Shown here piece after piece: positions 24,430 through 34,530 of a stretch of DNA of 64,000 bases. Position 1 is the stretch's first letter. Each line of letters opens with the position of its first letter. The DNA lies in NCBI GenBank assembly GCA_023231475.1, contig JALJEE010001557.1, forward strand, positions 1 through 64,000, read 5' to 3'. Made by a program: the position numbers and the translations under genes. This DNA comes from Seison nebaliae (taxonomy: Eukaryota; Rotifera; Pararotatoria; Seisonacea; Seisonidae). The notes beneath the pieces are model-generated. The model was not told where the DNA came from. It saw only the letters and a list, made by a program, of their open reading frames with translations, and did no database searches.

Positions 24430-25492
24430 TCAATATAATGCTACAAATGTAACATCATCTGCAATTTGAACTTGATCTATGAGATATATTGAGCAGAATT
24501 AAAATGAGATTTAAAAAGTAGGAACCTCTAGTACTGTAAATAGGTCCACACGAGTATAAGATATAATCAGCTTCATATGGTCTTGGATCATATTCGTTAT
24601 GTCTATAGTAACAGGCACCAGTGGTAGAGACGATTGATATTACGATACTATCAGTATCACAAGTTACACAATTCGTTATGAATGACAATGGTCTTTTTCC
24701 GTTACTAGATAAAGTAAAATTATAAAAGAATAAAGAATAACGAACTCAAATAAATGTTCTTCATTATAATGGGTGGAATGAATTGCTCCTAAATCATATG
24801 GTTCACACCCTGGAGCAAAAGGTCCAATGGCATATTTGATATGTTGTATACGGAACCAACGAGTGTTATCAGATTCCTCCTTATTATTCTCAAAAATAAA
24901 TCTTGCCATAACATGGTCATTTTTATGGAAATCGAGTTGTATCTACAAATAATCGGTTAAGAGTTTATTATGGACGTCATTATGGAAAAATAATTGATAG
25001 TAACGTATTCGAAATTAGCGAATGGCATAGAAAGTAATTGAGATTTATATCGTCTACTAAAATTTAACGATATTGTACCGACCGGTTCGTCTATATCATG
25101 TCCGTCATTAGTCTCCCATCTGTCAGGTAAGGAAGGTCCTTTTTCGGTTATACTTCTACCTAATATTACATCTAATGAAGTTTCTTCAATTATTTATTTT
25201 TATCATGAATATTATAACTTTGATAAATGATGAATACATCTCCTTCTCTTATACAAGTGAATCCAAAATCATTTGATCGTTTAAAAGCTTTCTGTTTCAC
25301 ATCACAAATCTGATGATCATCATTCACAAATTGTCTCAATTTCACAATATCCACATTGGCACTCAACATTACAACACAATTAGTGCATGAGATATCATTG
25401 GAAGAGAGTCCTCGAGCGATAGCACTAGCTAACGATGTCGCTGATGAGTATTGAGTTAAGAGAAAAATCCAGTAGCAAATTTCGAAAAACAT
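24430..25492 (-). CDS. unrecognised secreted protein (291 aa)
   Basis: Five exons in frame on minus: 25492-25219, 25183-25005, 24942-24746, 24704-24526, 24476-24430; introns are 35, 62, 41 and 49 bases. The 291-aa product begins with a signal-peptide-like segment (MFFEICYWIFLLTQYSSA) and has no other membrane helix. It contains about ten cysteines outside the signal, including CTNC near residue 35 and CVTC near residue 235, consistent with disulphides. Motifs such as WFRIQHIKYAIGPFAPGCEP and YILYSCGPIYS look like folded beta structure. I recognise no family. The consistent phase across all four short introns and loss of open frame inside them argue strongly for a real gene. Its neighbour upstream is the repeat-bearing gap at 25.5-26.9 kb. 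Confidence 0.7.
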
Positions 25493-26894
25493 TTGGAAAA
25501 TTTTATATCGGAATTCTATTCAAATGGATTCTATTAATAGTGGAAAGATTTTATTCTCAATATAAGATATTGATTTTCTATTTCATATTGATGATGTCGA
25601 AGAGCATGCAATCGTTAAGTCCTAATAGTCATATGATAAGAATTTTAACTGTGTTGATGAATTGATTTCGGTTTCAGAGAGAATTTTCTATTCATTAAAT
25701 TTTATTGATAATCAATTGTTGTTTAGATTGATTATTTTATTTCATTCATTCAATTATTTTATTAAATTTATTTCTAATAAATTTTTAAAAGAAATGGTTA
25801 TGTAATTTTCGAAATTCACCCTATAGTCATGGTGATACGAAGTGCGAAGGGAAATAGTTTACTTCGTTTCCCTTTTAATAATTGAAATAATTCCAAATAT
25901 AGAACCGTACGAAATCGTGATTCCTTAATCACGAAGGAACTTTTTTTTTGAAGTCCTTTTCCTATGAAGTCCGGACAAAAAGCTAGTAGGGTAATATTAT
26001 GGGGCTATGAGACGAGGTACGAATTTAAGGAGGTATGTCAAACATTTAGTACGAAGTGAGAAAGGTATGAAATGAGAAAGGTACGAAATGAGAAAGTACT
26101 AAGTGGGAAGGTACAAGGGAAGAAGGTATGAAGTGGGGAGGTAAGTAATTTTAATGAAATTTTATTTTTTACAAAATTGATGCTCCGAGGATGTTCTTCT
26201 CGGACGATGAAAGTTCTGTAACATTAATGTCTGACTTGAGTCCTTTCTTTTCTTGAGAAGGAAATAAGATAACTCACTAGTATTAGATAAGTAGAAGAAA
26301 CATTATCGCATTTAAGAATCATTACTTAAAAAACTTACTCCAAGTTTCACGGGGACACACATGATAATGACGGTAGGACATATATGAAATCCCGTGTAAC
26401 CCCGTGTAATCCCGTTTGTAAAGGGTTAACCCTTTAGAATGTCTAGATTAACAAGTTAAAAAATTTTAATTTAACAATTTAATATTTCCTTAATACTGTT
26501 GTGGCTCCGTATTGTCACCGAAGAAGGTTTTGTTGAGATTTACAGAATCCATAGTTATTGAGTAGAGAACGATTTAAGATTCGAAAAGATACGTTTATTG
26601 TCTTCAATAAAAGAAAGATTTATTATTATTATTTTTTAATTTTTTTCTTCTTTTTTTTCACACTCGCCTCTTCAGCTTGTCTTTTCTGAAATCCTGCTTC
26701 AGTTCACCAACGCCAAGACAATACAATTTGCAAAATCATCGAAATAAATGATCATTGTTCATTTCAAACGCGTATTGAAACTAATAGCTTCAAAACTTTC
26801 CTATTTTACTACTTATTAATTGAAAGGAATAATAATTTATTTTTGTTCGTTTTTCGTTAAGAGACTTCCACAGTTTCTCACAACTCGTCTTATC
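25493..26894. other. gene-free gap with minisatellite, hairpins and a palindrome
   Basis: 1.4 kb without coding character. It holds a 15-16-base minisatellite (26049-26140), an earlier similar element near 25849, a short hairpin (25916-25933), three near-repeats of CCCGTGTAA/T around 26390-26415, and an 18-base palindrome (26419-26436). The density of short repeats is higher than in the other gaps and could mark a decayed mobile element, though no transposase frame or terminal repeat was found. Confidence 0.4.
26049..26140. repeat. minisatellite, six units of 15-16 bases
   Basis: Head-to-tail units of the form GTACGAARTGAGAAAG begin at 26049, 26065, 26081, 26096, 26111 and 26126. The first three are nearly identical; the last three have diverged to GTACTAAGTGGGAAG-like forms. 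Confidence 0.85.
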
Positions 26895-28030
26895 ATGACT
26901 TTAGTTGAGAGGAATGAAATAAAAAGATTACTAAAGTTGAAGAATGTGGAAGTTGTTCGCCAATGGTCGATGGGCGGAGTGTTCGATAACTGTATATTGA
27001 AGACGGACATCGGTAAACTGTTCGTGAAGAAGAGTAATAATTATACAGCTCCGAAGATTTTGCATGCGGAAAAAGAGAGTTTAGATGCATTGATTCAAAC
27101 AGAATTATTCCGAGTTCCTAACGTCCATCTGGTTTTCGAAAATTTCGGTAATTGTTATATCGTCATGGAATATCTGGAGGATTTGAAGTCGTTATCGATC
27201 GGTAACCATCGAATATTTGGACGACAATTAGCTTTGTTTATTCTGATTTGTTCATTAAATTCACATTATTATTTGTGTAGATTGCACAAACATAACTGGG
27301 ATTTGATGGATGCGAAAGATGATCGGGCAGTTCTCAGATATGGTTTCCATACGGACACCGCTTGTGGTACATTGATGCAGAATAATGAATGGGGAGATAA
27401 TTGGGTTGTTAGTTGTCGAAGGATAATTAAGTGAATATTCAGTTTTCATTTTAGAGATTTTACGAGAAGAAATTAAAACAAGTAACTGACTATATATTAA
27501 TCAAAGTTAGTTTAAGTAGTTTTCGAATGGAAGTGAAAAATTGCAGGATAAACATGCACATCTTCAACAACTGATTAATAAACTAACGAAAATATTGCCA
27601 AATTATTTTGGCGATTACAAAAACTTAGGGAAAAGTATAAAACCTTCACTACTTCATGGGGATTTGTGGTCAGGCAATGTGGGAACTGTTGGCAACGAAA
27701 TATGTTCAATTTCTTCTTTACTCGTCTTTGACATTGTTGTTTTAGCGTTATATGATGCAGCTTGTCTTTATGGACATCATGAATTTGACTTAGGAATCGG
27801 TTATATGTTTGGACCCAATTCACCAGCTATGATATCTGCATATTTCGAAGTGATACAAAAGATGCCGATGTTTGAGAAAAGGAAACCATTATATGAAGTA
27901 TTCCATCACTTAAATCATTGGTTATTTTCAATCAGTTGCCTCACATTACCTTTTATTTAGGGCTCATTTCGGTCGACAATATGAAATCGATAGCATATCA
28001 TTATTGGAAAGATTAATTGCAAATGCTTAA
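26895..28030 (+). CDS. FN3KRP: fructosamine-3-kinase / ketosamine-3-kinase (305 aa)
   Basis: Six exons: 26895-27235, 27281-27404, 27455-27505, 27547-27703, 27746-27920, 27961-28030. The spliced protein is 305 aa, matching the family (about 309 aa). FN3K/FN3KRP phosphorylate sugar amines on glycated proteins, which then shed the sugar: a protein-repair function in the cytosol. Visible motifs are the nucleotide-binding N-lobe with LFVKK, the segment GFHTDTACGTLMQNNEW, the catalytic loop LHGDLWSGN (histidine codon at 27655), and the metal-binding region YDAACLYGHHEFDL followed by NHW and HFGRQY. In the usual protein the acid lies in IIYDPA; here the intron joins NEI to SLYDAA, preserving the aspartate. 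The upstream frame before 26895 begins from a non-ATG codon and is not counted. FN3K and FN3KRP cannot be told apart here. Confidence 0.9.
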
Positions 28031-28800
28031 ATCAAATTATTTCATGACCTCTTTCTCATAATTCTCACTATTCTCAATGGATATTGTACCTAAATAATAT
28101 TTTTCTACTTTACGTAATCGAATTTTCTCATTTATATTTATTAAGGAAATTAAAATTAATAAAAGTATATTGATACCCGATAACGTCATATTTTCTAAAT
28201 AAATGATAATTGAATATTCCGTTAATCCAATCATTTTTTATGGAAAATTGGTTTATTCATCTTTTTATTACAATTCAATTCTATTAGACTGGAAACTTAA
28301 AATTGTATTAAATTTCCATTCTTTGCGAGATCGGAAGTTTATTGATTAAGGATAAAAATATTAATAGGAAAATAATTAATTAAATTTCCCTTTGTTCTTT
28401 CATTCAGTTATTGTATTTATTTAATAAACATAACAATTTATGGAATGATATTATCATCTTAACATGATATCTTTATTAATCATGACACATATAACATATC
28501 AAGTATTAACATAACAAACTGTATTTACAAGATTAAAACAGAGATGTAGTCCATACAGCGAATGAAGCTTTCCTTTGGAAAAAGAATGGTCTCTTATTAC
28601 TTATCTGATTAGGGATATGATAGTCTCAGATATTATGATATCAGATACCCCTATTGTTATTGGATTTTTCTTAAAATTGGCATGATTCTAGTCATACCAC
28701 TCAATCACTATTTACATAATTTCATCCCAATTCTGTATAGTTCCATTACTCAGCGAAAACATTCATTTTTAGAATACTCTCAGGAATTTATTACTATAAA
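28031..28800. other. intergenic region before the aminotransferase gene
   Basis: 770 AT-rich bases. A 65-codon minus-strand frame (28037-28234) has no coding character. A pyrimidine-rich TTTTTAG acceptor-like motif at about 28767-28773 lies shortly before the aminotransferase ATG and could end a 5' UTR intron. Confidence 0.4.
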
Positions 28801-30087
28801 ATGACCATCACAATAGCGCCACAATTTGACGAAGTTAAAGTTTCAGCGACTTTAGCAATTAATGAAAAATCGAAAGAGTTGGAAGCGAAAGGTAAACAGA
28901 TTTTCCGTTATGGATTCGGTCAATCACCATTTCCAGTACCGGATATACTGATTGAAGAATTGTGTGAAAAAGCGCCGGAGAAATTGTATTTACCATCTCA
29001 TGGATTGTTGGAGTTACGAGAAAATATAATAAAATTCCAACGTCACTTCTACAAGACTGACGAAAAACATTATTCTTCTGCTGATAATATATTCATCGGT
29101 CCTGGTAGCAAAGAGTTATTGTTCGATTTACTCCTATTAATAAACGGTACTCTTTTACTACCGAAAGGTTCTTGGGTCAGCTATGAACCTCAAGCTAGAA
29201 TTCTAAAGAAACCAGTGATATATATTGATACTAAATACGCCGATTCTTATAAGATTACTCGAGAGAGTTTGACGGAGACATTGAAAACAGTCGATGAAGC
29301 ACAACATTTAATTTTAATCATGAGTCCGTTGACTAATCCGGTTGGTTCGAATTATACGATGGAAGAAATTAGAGTTCTTGGAGAAATTTGTAAAGAAAGA
29401 AATATCACAGTAATATCAGATGAAATTTATACGCTTTTGAATCATAAATCTGAAGAATGGGAACCATCGCCGTCAATGTCGATGGTTTTACCAGAACAAA
29501 CTATAATAACGAACGGATTATCTAAAGCTTTTGGTGCTGGTGGTTGGAGAATTGGTTATTGTGTTATTCCCAACAACTTATTATTAGTCTTAGAGAAACC
29601 ATTAATTAGTTTAATTAGCGAAACATATTCCTGTGTAGCTGCTCCTATTCAATATGCTGCGATTAAAGCCTATGATGTTGAAACTTTCCAGATGTCAATA
29701 TTATCGATTATGAAGAAGCAAATCAAAGTTCTCAATCACATTTATTCGAGAATTGACAACGAACTTAAACAAACTAAATTAATTTATCATGATTATGGGG
29801 CATATTATTTAATGCCGATTTTCGTTAATTATCGAGAAATATTTAAAACGAAATTGAACATAAACAATTCAAACGAATTGGCTACATATTTACTGGACGA
29901 ACTTGGTATAGCAACGTTATCAGGAGATGAATTTGGTATAAATAGCGAAGACTTAGCACTACGGTTTGCTTTCGTTAACTTTGATGGGAAGAAATCGTTG
30001 GAAAACATGGACTATTTGGACGACGTAATAGAAGATACCGTAAAAGGTTTCAAGACATTAAGGGAGTGGTTAAATGAATTAGAATGA
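28801..30087 (+). CDS. PLP-dependent aminotransferase, class I/II (428 aa)
   Basis: Intronless 428-codon frame. Fold-type I aminotransferase landmarks: substrate/PLP asparagine in SPLTNPVG (near residue 179), DEIY (aspartate and tyrosine contacts to the cofactor), the Schiff-base lysine Lys242 in GLSKAFGAGGWRIGY, and the C-terminal carboxylate-binding arginine in LRFAFVNF. The N-terminus (MTITIAPQFDEVKVSATLAI) follows the aspartate/aromatic aminotransferase Ib pattern, with no mitochondrial presequence, so it is probably cytosolic. Substrate cannot be assigned; aspartate, alanine-like or kynurenine-type activity are all possible. Most metabolic genes around it carry several introns, so absence of any in 1.3 kb is notable and could mean retroposition or acquisition from a bacterium. 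MCU and ATP5F1D here are also intronless, which weakens that argument. Confidence 0.88.
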   Translation: MTITIAPQFDEVKVSATLAINEKSKELEAKGKQIFRYGFGQSPFPVPDILIEELCEKAPEKLYLPSHGLLELRENIIKFQRHFYKTDEKHYSSADNIFIGPGSKELLFDLLLLINGTLLLPKGSWVSYEPQARILKKPVIYIDTKYADSYKITRESLTETLKTVDEAQHLILIMSPLTNPVGSNYTMEEIRVLGEICKERNITVISDEIYTLLNHKSEEWEPSPSMSMVLPEQTIITNGLSKAFGAGGWRIGYCVIPNNLLLVLEKPLISLISETYSCVAAPIQYAAIKAYDVETFQMSILSIMKKQIKVLNHIYSRIDNELKQTKLIYHDYGAYYLMPIFVNYREIFKTKLNINNSNELATYLLDELGIATLSGDEFGINSEDLALRFAFVNFDGKKSLENMDYLDDVIEDTVKGFKTLREWLNELE

Positions 30088-30268
30088 ATTTCTTTATAAA
30101 TTCATTAAATTTTTATTAACATCTCTTCCATTTTTTGTAAGCAAAAACTTATTGTTAATCAATTTTGAAAAATAAAGAATAGTTTCGAATAAACACTGTA
30201 TATTGTATTTATTTTAATAAGTTTAGCTTTTGAATTTTTGTCGTTGCCATAGTAACGTATTAAAAGAG

Positions 30269-31282
30269 ATGACTGAAAAAGATCAATTAAGTAGTTCTGA
30301 TCGAAATCTGATGGATAAGTGCGATCCTGCAACGTTTAATAAGATGTGGAAAGTTTTAGATAATTTAGCTAAAGACAAACCTTTAGTGTATCGGTTAGTG
30401 ATCGGCTAATTTAGTATGGGATTTTCCTGAAATTTTCTACAGTAAATTTTTACAGCAACAATTTGAGAAAGCTGAAGAAGAGAAGAAGATTGCACATCCG
30501 TTTATTTTATTAAAAGGTTGTACCCGTTTGAATTTGAATGTGTATTTAACAATAACTTATTCGCCGAGAATAACGAAAACTAAAAACGAACAAGGACAAC
30601 TTCAATATTTCGGATCATTTAAATTGTTATCATGCACCGTTTGTAAAAGTTAATCTTTTTATTGAAAGACAACTCTGACAATTTCGAATTAACAGATAAG
30701 AATTGTTATTTTGCTATCGTAACATTTAGTAAACAATTTCTGGAATCGATTCCATTAAACGATTTATGTTCTGATATGACTATATTGATGAATGAAATCA
30801 ATTCATCCATAAAATTGACAGGAATGCTAGTTGTAAAAGTTCCATCGAAAGACGACTCTTTCCATGGAACATTGACATTCGATGATTTAATCCATCAGTA
30901 TTTAATCTCATCAAATAGATCGAAAATTATTGAAGTAGTTCCAACCGAACCAACGAGTGCGATTAACATGAGATTTGTGAAGAAGTCATATATCAATTTA
31001 ACGATTCCCCAAATTATTTTCCAAGAATTAGATGATGGAAAATCTTTCAATTTAGGAGTGGAAGTTACAATAACAAATATCGATAAAGTGAAAGCGAGAA
31101 ATATAAAGATAACATATGAAGAAGAAAAGAATCAGTTAAATATCTGTGAAACAAATCGAGTTATGAAACTGATTCAATTACCAAAAGAACTCTATCGAGA
31201 TAATGAATTACCGATACGAATAAAATGGATAAAAAAAGATTCATTCCTATTGATTCTCATACCATTAATTCAACAACTTTAA
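30269..31282 (+). CDS. PIH1D2: PIH1 domain-containing protein 2-like dynein-assembly factor (312 aa)
   Basis: Three exons: 30269-30393, 30443-30642, 30669-31282. The product is 312 aa, close to human PIH1D2 (315). PIH proteins act with HSP90 and R2TP-like complexes in folding axonemal dyneins and snoRNP parts. The N-terminus FNKMWKVLDNLAKDKPLVYRKFLQQQ matches the family's opening helix pair, and the C-terminal CS-type segment ends IRIKWIKKDSFLLILIPL. The PIH core lies between (about 60-190). The first intron is 49 bases. The second must be 26 (30643-30668) or 20 (30649-30668) bases, because the frame closes at a TAA inside it. The 26-base version restores a family-like VYN.D.F segment. The chosen acceptor of intron 1 is the CAG at 30440-30442, as the later CAG would give a stop. 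Confidence 0.78.
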
Positions 31283-31400
31283 TTTATTAAAACAACTCTC
31301 ATCTAATAAAAAAATATCGTTGAAAATACTTCCAAATAATCAAATGAATTGTATTAAATTAATATAATTAAAATATAATATTCAAATTAAAATTCTTTTT

Positions 31401-32590
31401 TTACATATTCAAAGCAACACGACAACTTTCCCAAACGATTTGATCATCCTTCGTCTTCTCTTGTGCGTATAATAATTTAACGAGATTCGTAGAATGTTTG
31501 TCATTGAATGCACCCATCGCTTCAATACATTCGTGACGTACCATAGAATTTTCAGATAAATCATTCATTACCTCATTTAAATGATTGGACGTGTCATGGT
31601 CGAATAAGGCGATTTGTCCTAAAACAAACGCACATTCGTGACGATATAATGCACTTTGTCCATATTTAGCTTCTAAAAAAATTTTTAAAAAAAATTGAAA
31701 AAATTTCCAAAAAAGATAAAGTTTGAGAAAATTTTGTGAAAAAATAAAATAAAAAAAAAATCAATTTTCTAAAATTTTCTGAAAAAATATAATTTGAATA
31801 AATTTTTTAAAAAAAATCAGTTTTCGAAAATTTTCAAAAAATAATAAATTTAAAGAAAATTAGAAAAAAAAATTGAATTTAATAACTTGTAAGATGAAAA
31901 GAAACCTGAAGCAATAATTTCCAAAATTTTCCGATCAGTTTTATTTTTCAAAAATAAATCTCTCAATGTAAATAGAACTCGATAACGTTGGAACAAATCC
32001 GACACCTTTAAACTTTTTTTCAATTCATCAACATTGAAATCATCTAATGATTTATCAGAATTTTTTGTTAATGACGGTGCTGGATCGATACAATCGAATG
32101 AATCATTAAAATCGTTGATCTCATCTGATTGTCCGTTATAAAATTCGATTCTCTTCACTGCCAATTCACACGTTTCACGAACTTCTACATATTTATCAGA
32201 ATCTCGATGAAATTTCAATATTTCCATCACATCTATATTGAATCTTTTCTTCGCTTCTGTACATCGATTGGGACCTAATGCACCTAAAGCTTCACATGCT
32301 TCATGTCGTGAAATATAATCATTTTCTAATGATTTATTTCTTAAAATCTCATCAATAAGAATCGGAATAACTTCACAACGTTTCATTTGTCCCATCACAT
32401 ATGCCAATTCGTGGCGTAATAAAATACTGGGAATTTTTATCGCTTCTCTAATACCATCTAATATCTCTCTTAAAATCGTTTTATCATTCGAATTTTCAAC
32501 GATTTGACGAAGTTGAAAAAGTGACGACATTCTCTCCTCAATCTCATTCTCTTTTCCCAACAAATTCCTCAAATTAATCAAATGTGACAT
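31401..32590 (-). CDS. DOHH: deoxyhypusine hydroxylase (318 aa)
   Basis: Two exons on minus: 32590-31906 and 31672-31401, joined in frame across a 233-base T-rich intron. DOHH completes hypusine in eIF5A using a di-iron centre held by HEAT-like repeats. All four His-Glu iron ligand pairs are present: H60-E61 (LLRHELAYVMGQM), H96-E97 (SRHEACEALGAL), H240-E241 (YRHECAFVLGQI) and H275-E276 (VRHECIEAMGAF), arranged as two symmetric halves with the usual acidic linker. Length is 318 against about 302 in human. The frame extends upstream to 32704, but the added 38 residues contain a direct repeat and no conservation, so the ATG at 32588-32590 is preferred. It lies 146 bases downstream of NOP53 on the same strand. 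Confidence 0.93.
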
Positions 32591-32736
32591 GATGAATAAA
32601 AATTTTCTATTTTCAAAAGAAAAGAATAAATTTCCATCAGATAATGTTGTTGAAGAAGAAGTGAACAAATTTCCATCAGATGATAGAAATGTGGGAGAAA
32701 ACAAATGATGATTTTATAATAAACAAAATAATTTCT

Positions 32737-34530
32737 TTACAATCCTTTCTTCAACGTATATTTAATCCGTCTCTTATTCCGTTTCCTGGAAAAATGAAAA
32801 AAAAATTTTCAAAAATTATTTGTGAAATTTAAACTTGTTTAATTTCTTTCTCGGTTCAATAATATTTCTCTTCTGTAATGAATAATATCGATCTTCTAAT
32901 AAATTGACATTCGTCTACAAATTAATATTCCATTAAATTCACTCATCCGAAAGAAGAAAGAACTTTCATATTTTTTAAAGAATTCGTCGCATCTTCTTCT
33001 AAATTCATCACGCTCAATCGTTTCTCTTCGTCGACAAATTTGAATTTTCCCAATTTCTTCGTTTTTGTTTCTTCAAATTTTTTCTTCTTTTCTCGTTTCT
33101 CTTCGTTCATTTTCTTTCTTTCCTTCAACGAATTTTCAACTTCTTCTGTGATTTGAAGAACGCTAAAAAAATTTTCAATAATTTTCCAATTAATTTTTTG
33201 AAAAAAAACTTTTTATTCAATCGTCCAAGACGGATCTTTTCACGTAAATTCGCTTTCGACTTTTTTATCAATTTCACTTTTTCTATTCGATTCCTTTCCG
33301 TTTTACTTTTTCTTTTTTGTTTTTTCTCTCGTCGTTTCTTCAACAATTCTTTCTCTTCACTTGTCAATAGACAAATATCTATATCTTCTTCCAATTCTTC
33401 ATCTTTCGTCTTCTCTTCTTCATTATTAAATTGGATATTATACAAATCTTGAACGAAATTTTGCTAAAAAAAATTTTAAATAAGAAAATTAGAAAAAAAG
33501 AAAAACTTTCGATTGAGAGAATGCTTGGAGTAATTGGGGTTTTTCTAAAATGATTTCTTTTTCTTTATATTCCACATCTAACGCGTTTGGTATTAACCGT
33601 TTGATATGATTCTATCAAAGAAAAAAATGGAAATAAGAAAATTGAATAAAATTTTTTTTTAGGAAAAATCAAATTATTTTTTGGAAGTTCAGATTCGCCT
33701 TTTTGAATCATTTACACATTTAAATTCTGCTAATTAAATGATTCTCATATATATGATTTATTCTCATCAGAAGAAGAAAAATGAAAACATTATAGAAAAA
33801 ATGGAACTTGTCGATCTTTCTCCTCAGGTCGATAAGATAATCCAGGATGTGGTAAATCGATCGATGGTAATTTACATGATTCTCTTTGATCAATTAACGA
33901 TTTAGAGACGGTGGAATTTTTCTTCTGATTTAATAAGAATTTGAATATGAGAAAAAGCGGAAAAAATGAACTTCTTCTTCTTTGCCATCCCAGAGCAATT
34001 GAGTTTTCAATGAATCTTTCTTTAATTTTTTCTCTTTATTTTTCTTCGTTAATTTCTGCAGATTTTCATGACGAATTCTCTTCTCTTCTTTCCGTTGAGT
34101 TAATCCTGCACGGATTTCATCTAACGTCTTCTTTTTCACTGGTTCATTTAAACTAAATGAAATTAATTAGTTAATTAAATTATTTTTTTAAGTGAAGAAA
34201 AACCTGAAAATTTTTTTGTGTAATTTATCAATTCTATTTAATTTCTTTTGTGATAGAATCGGATTTCCTCTTGCCACTGTATCAATCGTAAAATATGAAT
34301 CAAGATTTTTTTTTACATTCACTCTGTGAAGTTTAAAATGAAGAAGAGAGTTGAAGAATAATTAAGAACCCAGTTCTTTTCTCTAATAACGCGTCAACCG
34401 ACTCTAAGGGAATATCGGAAACATCGATATATTTCCTCCAATTTTTCTTCGATTTTTTAGTAAATTTTTGACTTTTCTTCTTCGCACAATTCACTTTCTT
34501 CGTTTCTACTTTATTCTCATTTAACTTCAT
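32737..34530 (-). CDS. NOP53: ribosome biogenesis protein NOP53 (421 aa)
   Basis: Nine exons on minus: 34530-34370, 34323-34204, 34152-33972, 33924-33808, 33611-33507, 33463-33210, 33162-32964, 32914-32835, 32785-32737. All phases agree, giving 421 aa (human 478). NOP53 (GLTSCR2/PICT1) recruits the exosome-MTR4 complex to pre-60S particles for 5.8S/ITS2 processing and sits in the nucleolus. Landmarks: SKKNWRKYIDVSDI near residue 25-40; the LPHPGLSYRPEE motif (the exosome/MTR4 arch-interacting segment in this family) around residue 180; long lysine/glutamate-rich helices; and the C-terminal DRYYSLQKRNIIEPR followed by a very basic end KKRNKRRIKYTLKKGL. Introns are 43-51 bases except one of 196. 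The ATG at 34528-34530 is the first in the frame. Confidence 0.9.

Noticed and set aside
25800-26460. A complete transposable element in the repeat-rich gap
   Set aside because: No transposase or reverse-transcriptase frame, terminal inverted repeat pair or target duplication could be found; only short hairpins and a minisatellite are visible.
32591-32704. 38-residue N-terminal extension of DOHH
   Set aside because: It contains a direct repeat, has no similarity to the family, and ATG 32590 gives the usual length and N-terminus.
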